From NCBI RefSeq assembly GCF_027943255.1, contig NC_072893.1, positions 113,645,784-113,709,783 on the forward strand: 64,000 nt of DNA, in the 5' to 3' direction. The stretch comes from Anastrepha obliqua (Eukaryota > Arthropoda > Insecta > Diptera > Tephritidae). Position numbers and translations under genes: made by a program. The notes beneath the pieces were generated by a model. The model had not been told where the DNA came from. It saw only the letters and a program-made list of their open reading frames with translations, and did no database searches. This document shows, piece after piece, positions 20,928-31,790 of this stretch. The first letter of the stretch is position 1. Every line of letters starts with the position of its first letter.

Positions 20928-21002
20928 TTGCTTCGTATTGACGCTTTAAATCATTCAAGTTCATTACTTACTGATAATCAGAAGAAAAACTTTCGCTTAA
21001 AA

Positions 21003-21194
21003 ATGTTCGGCAAGAGCTTCTTCGGTATTCTCATCCTGGCTATCATAGCTTTGGCATCCCAGCTGGTGCACGCTGAGCCTCTACCTTTCGTCGATCGCAG
21101 CTGGAATAGAGGCAGTGGTGGGCGTCGTCCCCCAATACAGATACCTGGCACACCACCATTCAACCCTAATGATCGCACCTATGGCAAACACTAG
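21003..21194 (+). CDS. Secreted proline-rich antimicrobial-type peptide, copy 2
   Basis: A 63-aa single-exon precursor paired head to head with 16569-16763. Signal peptide residues 1-24 differ from copy 1 at a single position (G for T at residue 8). The mature part keeps PLPFVDR, WNRG, GRR and TPPFNPND...TYGKH. Its centre is more proline-rich (RRPPIQIPGT) than in copy 1 and is the part that differs most. The PFNP motif and EP junction suggest the metchnikowin/abaecin style of inducible antifungal/antibacterial peptide; this is inference from motifs. The start is fixed by alignment of the copies; an in-frame upstream extension begins without an ATG. Confidence 0.84.
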   Translation: MFGKSFFGILILAIIALASQLVHAEPLPFVDRSWNRGSGGRRPPIQIPGTPPFNPNDRTYGKH

Positions 21195-21313
21195 GCGCTC
21201 GAGGGTTTCTTACGCCCGATTTACAATGTTTGGCTGCGAGAACTTAAGTAATCTCTTTCGAGGATGTGTTGTATTTATTGTGTAAAATCTTAAAAAAAAA
21301 AAATGTAAATATT

Positions 21314-21319
21314 AATAAA
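21314..21319 (+). terminator. Poly(A) signal of peptide gene copy 2
   Basis: AATAAA about 120 bases after the stop codon at 21194. Confidence 0.55.
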
Positions 21320-21429
21320 TTTAAGCTACTTATGTGATTTAAGACATTTTTGAAGTATTTTTTTCGATATGTAAAATTACGAGACTTCCTTAAAACTCAA
21401 TTTATGAAACGGAAGGAGAATCACATAAA

Positions 21430-21790
21430 AAAATGAATAACATAAACTTTATTAAAGACAAAATTGTAACAAAGTTGAATTTACCTCTAAATATATGTTT
21501 GAATCTTATATATCAAACCTCACAGATTTTCAATAATGTTCAGATCAGGGGAATACGCTGGTCATACTAAAGTTTCAACGTTTTGGATGTAAAAAAGCAT
21601 TACAAAACTGGGGTGCCACTAACATCAATAGCCACAATGGCCCCCATTCGTGGAAGGCATCTTAGCTAAACAATCACCTATCGCATTGACAAGCTTTTTA
21701 TCCTAACTTCCATGGATGCATTTCTTTAATTCGTTGATGTTTTCAGGTGTTTTACGATATGCGAAGTTCAAATATTACCCTTCATCATTA
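21430..21790 (-). pseudogene. Tc1-like transposase tail
   Basis: A 70-base stretch at 21522-21590 is nearly identical to 23334-23402. On the minus strand it encodes the AYSPDLNIIENL motif around the third catalytic residue. Only the C-terminal part of the gene is present, directly upstream of transposon copy B. Confidence 0.65.
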
Positions 21791-21800
21791 TAGAGTCCGG

Positions 21801-22983
21801 AACTCGAAGTGTAACCAACTTCAAACCGCTCGCGCAGCTGATGCACGGGCATCAACTGTTGAATAGTTGGCTAAATGACAGTCCAGAGTATTGTTCACAA
21901 CCGCGCGGAAGCATTTTGCTGAGAGTAAACGTGAAAAAAGGAAATCAGTAATCGAGTGTGATTGCATTATATTTGGCTAGAAAATCACAGCCAGCGATTG
22001 TTCGTGAGCTCGAGCACCTTATCGCACTATTACTCGTTACAATGATATTGGTAGCATCCGAAACGTATGGAGGTGGTCATCAAAAGACTGCAACATCACG
22101 TGAAATGGTTCAAAAAGTGAAGAAGTGACTTGAGCGAAGTCCCCGACCCAATCAAATGGTGAGAGAACTGAAAATATCTGACTGTAGCCTCCGCCGCATA
22201 CTGAAAAAAGATCTAAAAGTAAAACCTTACAAGATCCAGAAGGCGCATGATCTCTCACTAAAGCAGCAACAAGTCAGATTTGAGAGAGTGAAGGAGTTGC
22301 TTCCCTTGGCCGAAAGCGGTAAATTTCCGAACATTGTGTTTTCTGACGAGAAAATTTTTCAAATTCGTCACCAGGAGGCAGCACCCGCCACAGGTAATGG
22401 TTTGGGCCGCTGTAACCACAGATGAGCGCTCTACAATCATTGAGCCTGGCGTCAAGGTAAATGCGAAATACATATTATCGTCAAAGTATTCTGGAGGTTG
22501 CTTTGAAGCCGTGGGCAGACAAACATTTCGGTGCTAGACCATGGACGTTTCAACATGACTCGGCACCGTCTCACAAAGCTCGAGTGAACCAAGAATGGCT
22601 AAAAAACAATGTTTCGAACTTCATAACGTCCACACAATGGCTCTCAAATTCACCAGACGCGAATCCGATGGATTATTCTCTTTGGGGCTTTTTGGAGAGC
22701 CAGGTCCGAACTAAAGATTCACCAGTCTCGAGGCGCTGAAAAAAGGCATTGTCCGCGAGTGGACCAAAATACCTACAAGTTATATTCGGGCAGCTTGCGA
22801 TTCGTTTCTGGACCGTCTCAAGGTCATAGTCAAGGCAAATGTTGGTCATAGCAAAAGTAAATTGATTTTTAATTTTGTATAATATTATTTTCACTAATTT
22901 TTTACTTTGAATTGAATAAAAGTCATTTTCCAACCTAAATGTATGGTGTTTTTAATTGTTTACACCTCGAGTGCCGAACCCTG
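21801..22983 (+). pseudogene. IS630/Tc1/mariner-superfamily element, copy B, degenerate
   Basis: Same family as 18893-20135, on the opposite strand, and more complete. The ends are AACTCGAAGTGTAACCAA at about 21801 and TTACACCTCGAGTGCCG ending near 22977. Coding blocks in order are RPNQMVRELKISDCSLRRIL, DLKVKPYKIQKAHDLSLKQQ, NIVFSDEKIFQI, MVWAAVTTD, WTFQHDSAPSHKARV and NSPDANPMDYSLWG. A deletion follows FQI and frames change several times, so it is inactive. Confidence 0.82.
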
Positions 22984-23059
22984 TAGTAATCCAAGGTTTT
23001 CTGATAATTCAAGTGAAGCCTGTAGTTTGCTCGAGCTGCTGCAATATTGTGATTGATTT

Positions 23060-24230
23060 ATTGATTCACTTGAATAGAGGCACTAACCAAATAGGAAAAA
23101 ATAATAATAAATATAGAAAATTGTATTTAGTTTTACATTTATTATTTAAAACTTAATAGTTTATGCTGCCACATGGTTTATAAATTACTTCGTAAATACG
23201 TTGATGAATGGATTTGTACAAATTCTCCAGATAGCCTAATTAAATTTCGGACCAGGCCGTTTTAATGATTCTAATTAAAGTATTTTTGTCTTCAAATTGT
23301 TGCCCATTCATATAAACCTTAAGCGCAAGCCATCCTCACAGATTTTCAATAATGTTCAGATCAGGGGAATACGCTGGTCATACTAAAGTTTCAACGTTTT
23401 GGAAGGCAATCCAAATTTTGACCACACTTGAAGTGTACGGGTGCATTATCCTGTTGAAACATCCAATTAATAGGTCCAAATGTTTCACAAATCTCGCAAA
23501 AAGATGATTCCAACAGAGCTTTATAGCCGTTTCCCATAATTTTTTAGTATACATTTTTCAATTCGAAAGCCCCATAGTACGATATTGCCCCCCCAGTACC
23601 TCGAGTATCTTTCCTCCTTTCTTAAGTCATGGGTATAGTAATTGTATCCATCCGGCGCATACAGACTGAACTTTTTTTTATCACTAAGTACTACTTTTTT
23701 CCATTCACGTGGATGGTTATTTGTAACCGAACCCCAAGCCATGTAACAGAATCGACGCGGTTTTCTTTGCGGAATTTATTCAAAGGTGTTTTTGTTTTAA
23801 TTTGTATGCTTCAGATGTAACGCTTTTAGAATAACTCCTCGAACGGTGGATTTGCTAGCTGCAATATTTGCCATTTCTTTAATTTTTACTTTTAAAAAGG
23901 CGGAATTTGATGCAGTTCTAAGGATTCCGCGGGTTTCCGTCGCTGTCAAAGTCTTCACAGTTCTGCATTGTAGTTCTTACCATAGGAGGCTCCTTGATTC
24001 ACGTAAAGATGCACAACGTTTGGACTTCGACCAATCTTTTTGGTAATTGGGCGATTTGAAAGTCCCTCTGAGGTCAAGATATCGATTTGTCCTTTTCCGC
24101 GTTCTGTTAAACCTTTCTGCTTTTCCATTTAATTAGAATTGAGAAGTTTTTTACGAAAGAATGCTTAAGAAAACGACACCTTTTCACAGCTTTAATGCGC
24201 AAATAATGTAGGCAAAGCAAGTGCTTTTAT
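23060..24230 (-). pseudogene. Tc1-like element, degenerate
   Basis: The ends TTCACTTGAATAGAGGCACT near 23070 and, inverted, GTGCTTTTATTCAAGTGAAC near 24220 form terminal repeats. The minus strand reads MAWGSVTNNHPREWKKVVLSDKKKF with the first catalytic Asp and LYAPDGYNYYTHDLRKEERY, which is Tc1-like wording. Further on lie a second-Asp region in a broken frame (about 23440-23520) and AYSPDLNIIENL near 23340-23380. Stops and frameshifts are present. It is related to the tail at 21430-21790. Confidence 0.75.
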
Positions 24231-24378
24231 TCAAGTGAACCGGGCTGTATAACTGTAATTTTCAAAAAAGCAAAAAACGCGTTGCTCTGTTCTAGTTAAA
24301 TGAAGCAAAGTTACTCAAATTAGTTGGAAATAATGCGCCCTAAAAGTAAATAGCACGGAAATAAAATTTTTAAAACTA

Positions 24379-25462
24379 ACAGGTGGCGCAAAAGTAACCT
24401 TGCGATGTTTTTTGGCTGTAATTAAAAAAAAAAATGAAAAACTTTGATTCTTCTTGTGGATTATTTTTATTTGGTCTTTTAATTTTTTTTTTACATCAAG
24501 TCGAGAATATGATGTCATGAAAATGGCCGCCGCCACTGTTAATTGCCATTTGAGCCCTGTTTATGGCATTTATGGCCAAAACTTCCGGCGATAGGTCTTC
24601 ACATTCTTGACGGATATTGTCTTTAAGAGCTGCAACTGCAAGTCTAGAGTAGTCAAATCAGGCGATCTTGCTGGCCAGTGCAAATCGCCAAAACGGGAGA
24701 TTAGGCGCCCGGGAAATGCATCCTTCAGCATATCGGTTGTGGCACGTGCAGTGTGTGCCGTTGCACCGTCCTGTTGGAACCACAGGTTTTCCAATCCCAA
24801 TTCATCAAGTTGCGGCAAAAAGAACTCATTGATCATTGCTCTGTAGCGCTCACCATTCGCAGTAACCGTTTGGCCCGCGACGTCTTCGAAGAAAAAAGTC
24901 CGATGACTCCTCCAGCGAAAACAGCCTACCATACAGTGACTTTGAGCGGGTGTAATGGCTCTCCGAGAGTTACACGCGGATTTTCAGTGCCCTAGAAGCG
25001 TAAATTACGTAGCCGCTAAGATGGAAATGGGCCTCATGATTATTTTTGATGAAAAATCATCTTCCTCTTGGTGGTGATTAAGGATGGCTTGAGCGTATGT
25101 TAGACGCGATTGGCGGCCAGCAGCTAACAGCTGATGCACCGTCTGGACTTTGTACGGAAACATCTTCAAATCTTGCACCAAAATTCGCTGTAAAGACTGT
25201 CGACTGATACCCATTTGCGTGGCACTTCGTCTGGTTCCATGACATCCTCGGCTACAGCAGCAATATTCTCTGCAGAACGGCTACTCCGGGGTCTGCCACG
25301 CCTGGCAGCATCTCGTGTTGTGCCAGTCTCTTCGAGGCGAGCGGCTAACATTGTTTATTAACGTGTGTTTACTACAAAAATGTCAAAACAGAACTGACAT
25401 TAGGGGCCAATCGCAAAATTGATAGCATTTTCTGATAGGAGGATTACTTTAGCGCCACCTGT
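24379..25462 (-). mobile_element. IS630/Tc1/mariner element with ACAGGTGGCGC ends, degenerate transposase
   Basis: The terminal repeats ACAGGTGGCGCAAAAGTAA (24379) and its inverted partner ending at 25462 are flanked by TA. Minus-strand coding starts near 25351 (MLAARLEETGTTRDAARRGR). It passes a second DNA-binding block (MGISRQSLQRILVQDLKMFPYKV) and reaches FFFEDVAGQTVTANGERY, LWFQQDGATAHTAR (second Asp) and DLHWPARSPDLTTLD (third Asp). At least three frame breaks are visible. The QDGATAHTA wording resembles the element at 38789-39684, so both may belong to one broad lineage. Confidence 0.82.
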
Positions 25463-25559
25463 TATGTGGAACCACTACCACTTTTGGGTAAATTCGTCTA
25501 TCTCGATAACGGCTTAATTCAACCCTCCCAAACTTCTTCAATTTATAGGTATTTGCCTA

Positions 25560-26330
25560 AGCACACAGACAACATTAAGTCCATTGCATTGCCCTCGGGT
25601 TCCCTTTTTAATTTTCTTTAATGTACCCGATCTCCGAAGAAATCTGAATAGATCTTGTGGTACCAAAGAGCCAATGTGGTCGCTTCTTAACACATCAGTG
25701 CCAGAGACCTCATGCCTGATTCAAGCGAAGGCCGGGCAGATGCATAAAAAGTGGTCCGCCGTCTCATCTCCTTCTCCACATGCTTGGCAGAGTGCACTAT
25801 TTGAGATGCCTACCTTTTCCACGTGCTACGCCCATAGAAAATGGTCTGTCATCAATTCAACCAGCTGCCTACCGTGCTTTCTGCTTAGTGACAGGAGGAA
25901 CTGAGACAGTCGGTCGGACATAACAGGTAACATCAGTTTGGTCCATCTGCAGCCTCTATTAGCCTGCTAAGCTCGCTTGTGGTTTAAAGTAACCACAAAG
26001 TAACCTAAAAGTAAACTTGCTAACCGTGACTTTGATGGCTGCAGAAGGGAGTTACAGAACGGACTCCGGGCCAAAGAAGTTAGCCGATCCTAGCTAAAAA
26101 GTCCGAGGTCTCGTTATCCGCAATACCCACGTGTCCTGCAACCCATGGTGGCATCAGGATGTTATGCTTACCGACATAGTTCAGTCTGGATTTACCCTTG
26201 AAATGGTTGGAGGGCTGTTTAAGGCCATGAGCGCAGCTTTGCTGTCGCTGCAGACACATACAGATCTGCCTCTCCACCTCTTTTCCACAGGAAAGTTCAT
26301 TGTTTCTTCAACAGACTCCACATGAATATT
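25560..26330 (-). pseudogene. LINE fragment: RNase H end and C-terminal zinc-knuckle region
   Basis: The minus strand gives VAGHVGIADNETSDFLARIG, the last motif of a LINE RNase H domain. After a gap follow VELMTDHFLWA, HVEKVGISNSALCQACGEGD and ETADHFLCICPAF, the C-terminal Cys/His block. Several stops are present. A closely related fragment lies at 49280-49640. Confidence 0.75.
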
Positions 26331-28255
26331 ATTGAAATTGGATAAAAACCATGTATTCTTTTTATATACTAAGACAACATTTCCGTCCGTCCCTTTGATG
26401 TTTCAAGCTATATATCCCATTGTCTATGAGTTTTTTTAATGCCAAAAGTTATCAGGCAGTCCAAATAAAATTTTACTCAAATATGCGCCGGTATATAAAG
26501 TCCGGTTTGGACCGAATTTAGTCATTCCCACTTGTTTTAATTAATTTTTATTTATTTTTGTATTATATTTCCTATGTAATAGTATTTTTGTTTCGCTTAG
26601 CTAAAAATAGTTTATTTATTAAACGCATCAAAAATCAAGCTCGCCTTTATGCTTAATATACATTTTTTTTACCATAAATTATCTTAAAAATAATATTTTA
26701 ATATTTTCCTTTTTATTTCTGTAATATTAATTAAGTTAATGGGTTTGTTCTTGTTTATCTTGCAATTAGAATAGCACAAAGCAGTTTAATTAGCATTTCT
26801 GAATGGAACTGAAAAACAAAAAAACTTTTTGTAAACCAAAAAATTTAGCCCGTATTTATGTAAATATTGGTTACGTGAAAAAAGTTGAAAGTGCATTTAA
26901 TAATAAAATTATTTTTTTTTTGTACATTTTCATTGTGTGCGCAATTTTTTTTTGCCAATGAAATTTTTAATATATTTAATGCCTTACTGGTCATAACAAA
27001 ATTTTGAATGAGCCTAAATTACAGTTATTCTGCCGAAAATGCCCCTTACTCTAAAAGGTTAGAACAACAACACAGGCTTATAAACTGAGATTTCGCTTCT
27101 TCCACCTATCGAATGCGCCTAAACATTTTCTCAAACCATGAAAAAACAAAAAAAAATATTCCTTTTCATACTTTACATATTTTTTATAAAAAAAAATTGT
27201 GAAAGCACAAACATTCGAGGTTTGCTATCTCAAAAGTTCTTGGTGATTCCTGCGCTCGGCTATTTAAATTAGAGGATTGGGAAACATGAATCTTAAATTT
27301 TTTTAATGGGATTCAATTTTTTCAACAATTCATAAATCGAACCAATCATCGTACTGTGTATGTATATGTAAATTCGTCTTAAGCCACCTTCCTAAAAACT
27401 CGTAAAACTACAGATAAAATAAAAAATAAAGAGTATACTTTACTTCGATTTTTGAATTAGTAACCGTTTTTGGCGTTTACATCGCCAGGCAAATTTGTGA
27501 TAGAACAAGAGGAATTTTTTTTAAGAAACCCCTTATAAGGATGATAATTTTTTAAATAATTGATAAGACATCTTGAGCACGGAATACTTTAAAATTCTTC
27601 AGTTCCCAATTCTTATGATTATTTTTTTTTTAAAGTGAAAAATATTCGATACCAAAAACTTTTCAGTACTGAGAAAAGTTGAAGAAGCTTCTCTAACTGC
27701 TAAATAATCGCTTTGTTGCTTTAATCTGGTGACACTAACGTAGAATACACATATTTAATATTAAATTTAAAGTTCCATAAAAATATTACAGTATGAACCA
27801 GCCATTCACTCTCAGCCTGATCACCGAAATGATCCATGAAATGATAATATGAAATAATTCGTGACGAAGAGTAAAATGGAGAAGTGTGAACTCACCAGAG
27901 AGATCCAGAAATACGCACAGCAACTGACTGAATATCGATAAACCCTAAACAACATTCACAGGCCTCAACGGAAAGTAAAATGAAGAAGAGTGACGATCGA
28001 ACTTACTGATGAAATCCAGGAATGCTTTATCATCATCATAACCTTCACCAACACTTTTCCCCATGAATGCCGTAGTCAAAGAAGCTGATCACCTCCTAAC
28101 GCAGAAAAAAGTTTAAGCTATACAGCAAGCCTCGCTTTATGCTGCCACTATTACTTTCCAAATATTTTATCAAGTTAAATTCCTTCACAACCAACCCATT
28201 TCGTGGTCTAAGTGGCATCGTTGTCTCTATGTGGCAGCCAAACCTAAATTCTTTC
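26331..28255. other. AT-rich DNA without supported genes
   Basis: About 1.9 kb with long A/T runs. I see no open frame with recognisable content. A loosely repeated block at 27885-28035 (AATGGAGAAGTGTGAACTCACC and AATGAAGAAGAGTGACGATCG) may be an old duplication. Confidence 0.45.
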
Positions 28256-28259
28256 GTGG

Positions 28260-28562
28260 GCGGCCACCGTAGTCGAATGAGTGCGTACGTGACTACCATT
28301 CGGAATTCGGTTCGAATTTCCGTGAAACACCAAAATGAAGAAAAGGTTTTGTCTAATAGCGGTCGACCCTCAGCAGGCAAAGGCAAACCTCCGAGTGTAT
28401 TTCTGCCACGAAAAAGCTCCTCATAAAAATATCTGCCGTTCGGAGTCGGCTTGAAGCTATAGGTCCCTCCATTTGTGGAGCAACAGCAAGACGCACACCA
28501 CAAATAGGAGAAGAAGCTCGGCCAAACACTCAAAAAGGGTGTATGCGCCAATTATATATAAT
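28260..28562 (+). mobile_element. tRNA-derived SINE, copy A
   Basis: The head resembles a class II tRNA gene: an A-box-like GTAGTCGAATGAG near 28269 and a B box GGTTCGAATTTC at 28309-28320. A shared body follows (GTGAAACACCAAAATGAAG; CCTCCGAGTGTATTTCTGCC; CTGCCGTTCGGAGTCGGCTT) and then AAAAAGGGTGTATGCGCCAA with a TATATA tail. Related copies are at 52993, 56460, 60917 and 46255. Confidence 0.85.
28309..28320 (+). promoter_or_regulatory. RNA polymerase III B box of SINE copy A
   Basis: GGTTCGAATTTC matches the GGTTCGANTCC B-box consensus except for the end. Confidence 0.7.
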
Positions 28563-29040
28563 ATATTATAAATTCCTTCCTATCTACTATTGACCCGATA
28601 TATTTAATATTCATGCTGCTACTGACATTAATAATCACTTCACTTGTCCGCTCAAACTAGCCTTTCTATTTAGCCTAACCTCATTGAAACAGTATCTTGA
28701 GCCCACGGATAGGTGACAAACCGATCTAGGCAGTGCTTGGTAAAGTGCTACAACAATAAAAACAGCAAGAGTGAGGGTACAGAATCCATTGGCAAGAAAG
28801 ACTTGCCTTGACTTGGCGCCGCTAATTGTCAATTTATTTTTGAAATGAAGAGCGTCTTATAACCTAGACAGACGGCGGCGTTAATCGGTATTACTGGCGC
28901 ACTTAATTAATTGTAATGTGACAGACGTTAGCTTCGGTAGGAAATATGATGTTTTTATCCCAGATAGAGATCAATGATTAAGTAAGAGAACCTATTAACG
29001 GGATAGAAGCTCATTTTCTACACCGCAAGTTTCACCCCTG

Positions 29041-29515
29041 CAGACACCTGCTTGAGCCTGAGCCGCCTCCCAGGCACGTCAAGAGACACCTTTTAAACTA
29101 CGCCGACGAAATCCAGGACAAAAGTGACAGAAATTTACTGGACCAGACAGTGTTTAGACAGTCAATGAACGACATTCACCGGGAGACCGTCACCACCTTC
29201 TTAAGCTCTCGTCCTCTGAATGCCGTAATCGGAGTCCAACCACCACCTATAGCAGATGAAGAGCTCCACCTGCCCCGTGAGACACATGTAACACTGGAAC
29301 AATTACGTTCTGGATACTGTAGCAGGTTAAACTCCTACTTATCCAGAATCGACCCCGACATATCAAACATATGTCCGGCATGAGGAGACACCCCGCACGA
29401 CACTAACCACCTTTTCACATGTCCTCTAAAACCGACTCATCTAACACCCCTCTCCCTCTGGATCCAACCCGTCGAAACAGCATGTTTTCTGGGCCTACCT
29501 TTAGATGAGCTAGAC
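29041..29515 (+). pseudogene. Jockey-like LINE C-terminal fragment
   Basis: Plus-strand frame with CRHLLEPEPPPRHVKRHLL, then NYADEIQDKSDRNLLDQTVF and RQSMNDIHRETVTTF. These match, with few changes, residues in the LINE protein at 31791-33296. It continues further, with RSGYCSRLNSYLSRIDP, CPA-stop and [21 protein letters not shown] sister fragment of the last part is at 45640-45770. Confidence 0.8.
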
Positions 29516-30335
29516 GAAAATGACCGGTGATATGCCCTACACTGACGGGGCTTCTATTACTGTTAAACAAACAATCACTTTCTACACCGACGGATCCAAA
29601 ACCAGTGATGGTAGCGGATCTGGATGGCACTTAGACGAAGATACTAAGTACTCCTATGCCACAGGACGGATGGCCACGGAAGTCTATGCCATCTTGAACG
29701 TGGCATACTGGATAATTGAGAAAAAGTGGCAGGGTATCAGTATTGAAATTTGTAGTGACAGTCAAGCTGCACTAAAAGCCCTTGCCAACCCACGCTGCTC
29801 TTCGAAATTAGTCGGTGAATGTAAGACAAAATTGAACACAACAAAGTTAGTCTTATTTGGGTGCCCGGAGATTGTGGTATTACAGGGAACGAGTTAGCTG
29901 ATAAACTGGCTAATGAAGGCTCTGCAAGTATGCCCTAGGCCCTGAACCCTTTTTAGGTGTTAATTCTGCATCGATTTAACTATGGATTGACGACTTCATG
30001 AGGTCTAACGATAGAGGACGTTGGTCTGGATTGAACTCACCTTTCTCCTAAAACTCAGCAGAAAGGACCTGAGAGTACTGGTGGGTGTAATCACAGGGCA
30101 CAACGCTTGTGGTCAGCATATGGCTGCCATAGGGGTCGTCGAGTGCCTTATATGCCTATCCTGTATTGAGGATGATGACACTGCAGAGCATTTTTTCTGT
30201 AGCTGTCCGGCATTTTCCAGCATAAGACTTAGGATATTGGGTTGCGATATACTGAGTATGGATAAAGTTCATACTCTTCCTCTTCCAGATCTCTTAAGAT
30301 TCATCAATGAATCCGAGAGATTTGTGGAAGAGTGA
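29516..30335 (+). pseudogene. LINE RNase H domain and C-terminal Cys/His region, broken
   Basis: The RNase H motifs are present: FYTDGSKT (first Asp), ATEVYAILNVAYW (Glu) and EICSDSQAALKAL (Asp). The final GNELADKLANEGS is read in another frame near 29890-29930. From 30050 the frame gives KDLRVLVGVITGHNACGQHM and CLSCIEDDDTAEHFFCSCPAF. This differs in sequence from the fragment just upstream, so it is another LINE family. Confidence 0.8.
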
Positions 30336-30905
30336 CCTCAAACTAATTTTTCCATCTTACCACCCACATTTTATCTTTCCTATCTCTCTATTCTTCCTAC
30401 TGAAATCTATCCGGGTGTAGTACAATGATCTCCTGACTGAGTGCTTTGACTTGTTCAACCCCCCAAAATCGAGTCTAATCTACAAACGGTCGTTACGCGG
30501 ATTAGTAAACAGAAGACGTGTTTATTGGATAGTTTTATCAGTAAAAGATGGATCGCAGGCGACAAATATGGGTATTAGCTGCACTGATACTAAAAAATAG
30601 TTATTTATTTAAATAAAATCTTAAATTGCAATTTCTCAAACTGCTCCGAAATATCGAAACAATTACTGTAATTCTGTAATTTTGAACGTGTTCGTAAAAA
30701 CTAGCATTGCATCCAGTCTTTCTTGTTTTTCTCTTTCATTTCATTATTTTTCATTTTTCGGCAATGTTGCCTCGAAAATTCCCTTAATCCACTTAAACTA
30801 TGAAAATTAAGTCTAGTTGTCAATCTGTATTAGTTGCACTTAATTTCTGGGTTAACTCCGAATTAAGTCGTTAATCCCGATTAACGCCACCGTCTCTCTA
30901 GGCTA

Positions 30906-31674
30906 TTACACACTATTTTTCAACCGAGTTTACTTAGGCAGCTTAAGAGCAATTTTAAATAAAAGTTGAATTATAAAGATGAGCCTCCAAAGTAAAGCGA
31001 AATTGTGGTTCTAAAATCTCTACATAACACATTCATAAATCTAAAGCACGCGAAACTATTAAATTGAGGTTTTACTGTATTTTCACTACAATCCAAATCA
31101 CTGTTCCTGTTTATGTTCATTTCCAGGTAATTCATTTCTATAACTTGAATGCATTTATTTTTATTAAGCGAAGCCTAATACATAAAGTTCGAAACGACAT
31201 AAAATTACATAACACAGTAAAAGCTCCATACAAACTTTATTTTTTATCGAAAATTAAAAAAAATGGGTTATGAAATATATTTATGCGTTTATTTTTATGT
31301 GGGTGAAATTTTAATTTTGACACAATTTGGGTAAATTTTAAAAGTCTTTCACTTATTAAAGATTTGGTTTTGTTTGCCCAATTTATTTCCTAATTTTTTT
31401 TCGTAACGTTTAGCGTTAGAAACATTTATTTAGGTATAACAGGACATAAAGTTAAATTTCATGATTTTTTATATTAAAAACAAAAATATCAGAGGCAGCA
31501 AAATAAAATATAACTAATAGTGTAGTGAGTTTTCAGGTTTTTACAAGAACAAAATATGTTTATCAGAGGCAGTAAAAAAATTAATTAATATTAATTTACG
31601 AAAATAAGTTAATATTATTTCGCGAATAATAAAACTGTAATGCAGAACCTGTGTTAAGTCCAAGGCATTGAGTT
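30906..31674. other. AT-rich intergenic DNA
   Basis: No supported gene. A 69-aa frame at 31064-31273 is low-complexity. Direct repeats of ATATCAGAGGCAG(C/T)AAAA occur near 31487 and 31559. Confidence 0.45.
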
Positions 31675-31790
31675 TTAACCCTTTCGAACCTCCTGGTACA
31701 CCATATGTACCACTAAATGTTTATAAAGGTCTAAATCCCAAAAATCGGCGCCAAACGCGATATAAAACGTACCAAAGCAGGCTTTTTATG

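Larger units (their letters stand above)
28862..30905. repeat. Inverted repeat pair enclosing LINE fragments
   Basis: CCTAGACAGACGGCGGCGTT at 28863 is mirrored by AACGCCACCGTCTCTCTAGG ending at 30902. The match extends inward over GTTAATCGG...TTAATT with indels. These could be the ends of a DNA transposon that carries LINE debris, or two copies of one short repeat. I could not find a clear target duplication. Confidence 0.5.

Noticed and set aside
16569..22983. Peptide genes plus ITm copies considered as one large inverted duplication
   Set aside because: The order is gene(-), transposon(-), gene(+), transposon(+), which is not mirror-symmetric; the transposon copies inserted independently.
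28260..28345. SINE head considered as a genuine tRNA gene
   Set aside because: No acceptor-stem closure could be drawn, the sequence runs on into the SINE body, and several divergent copies exist.
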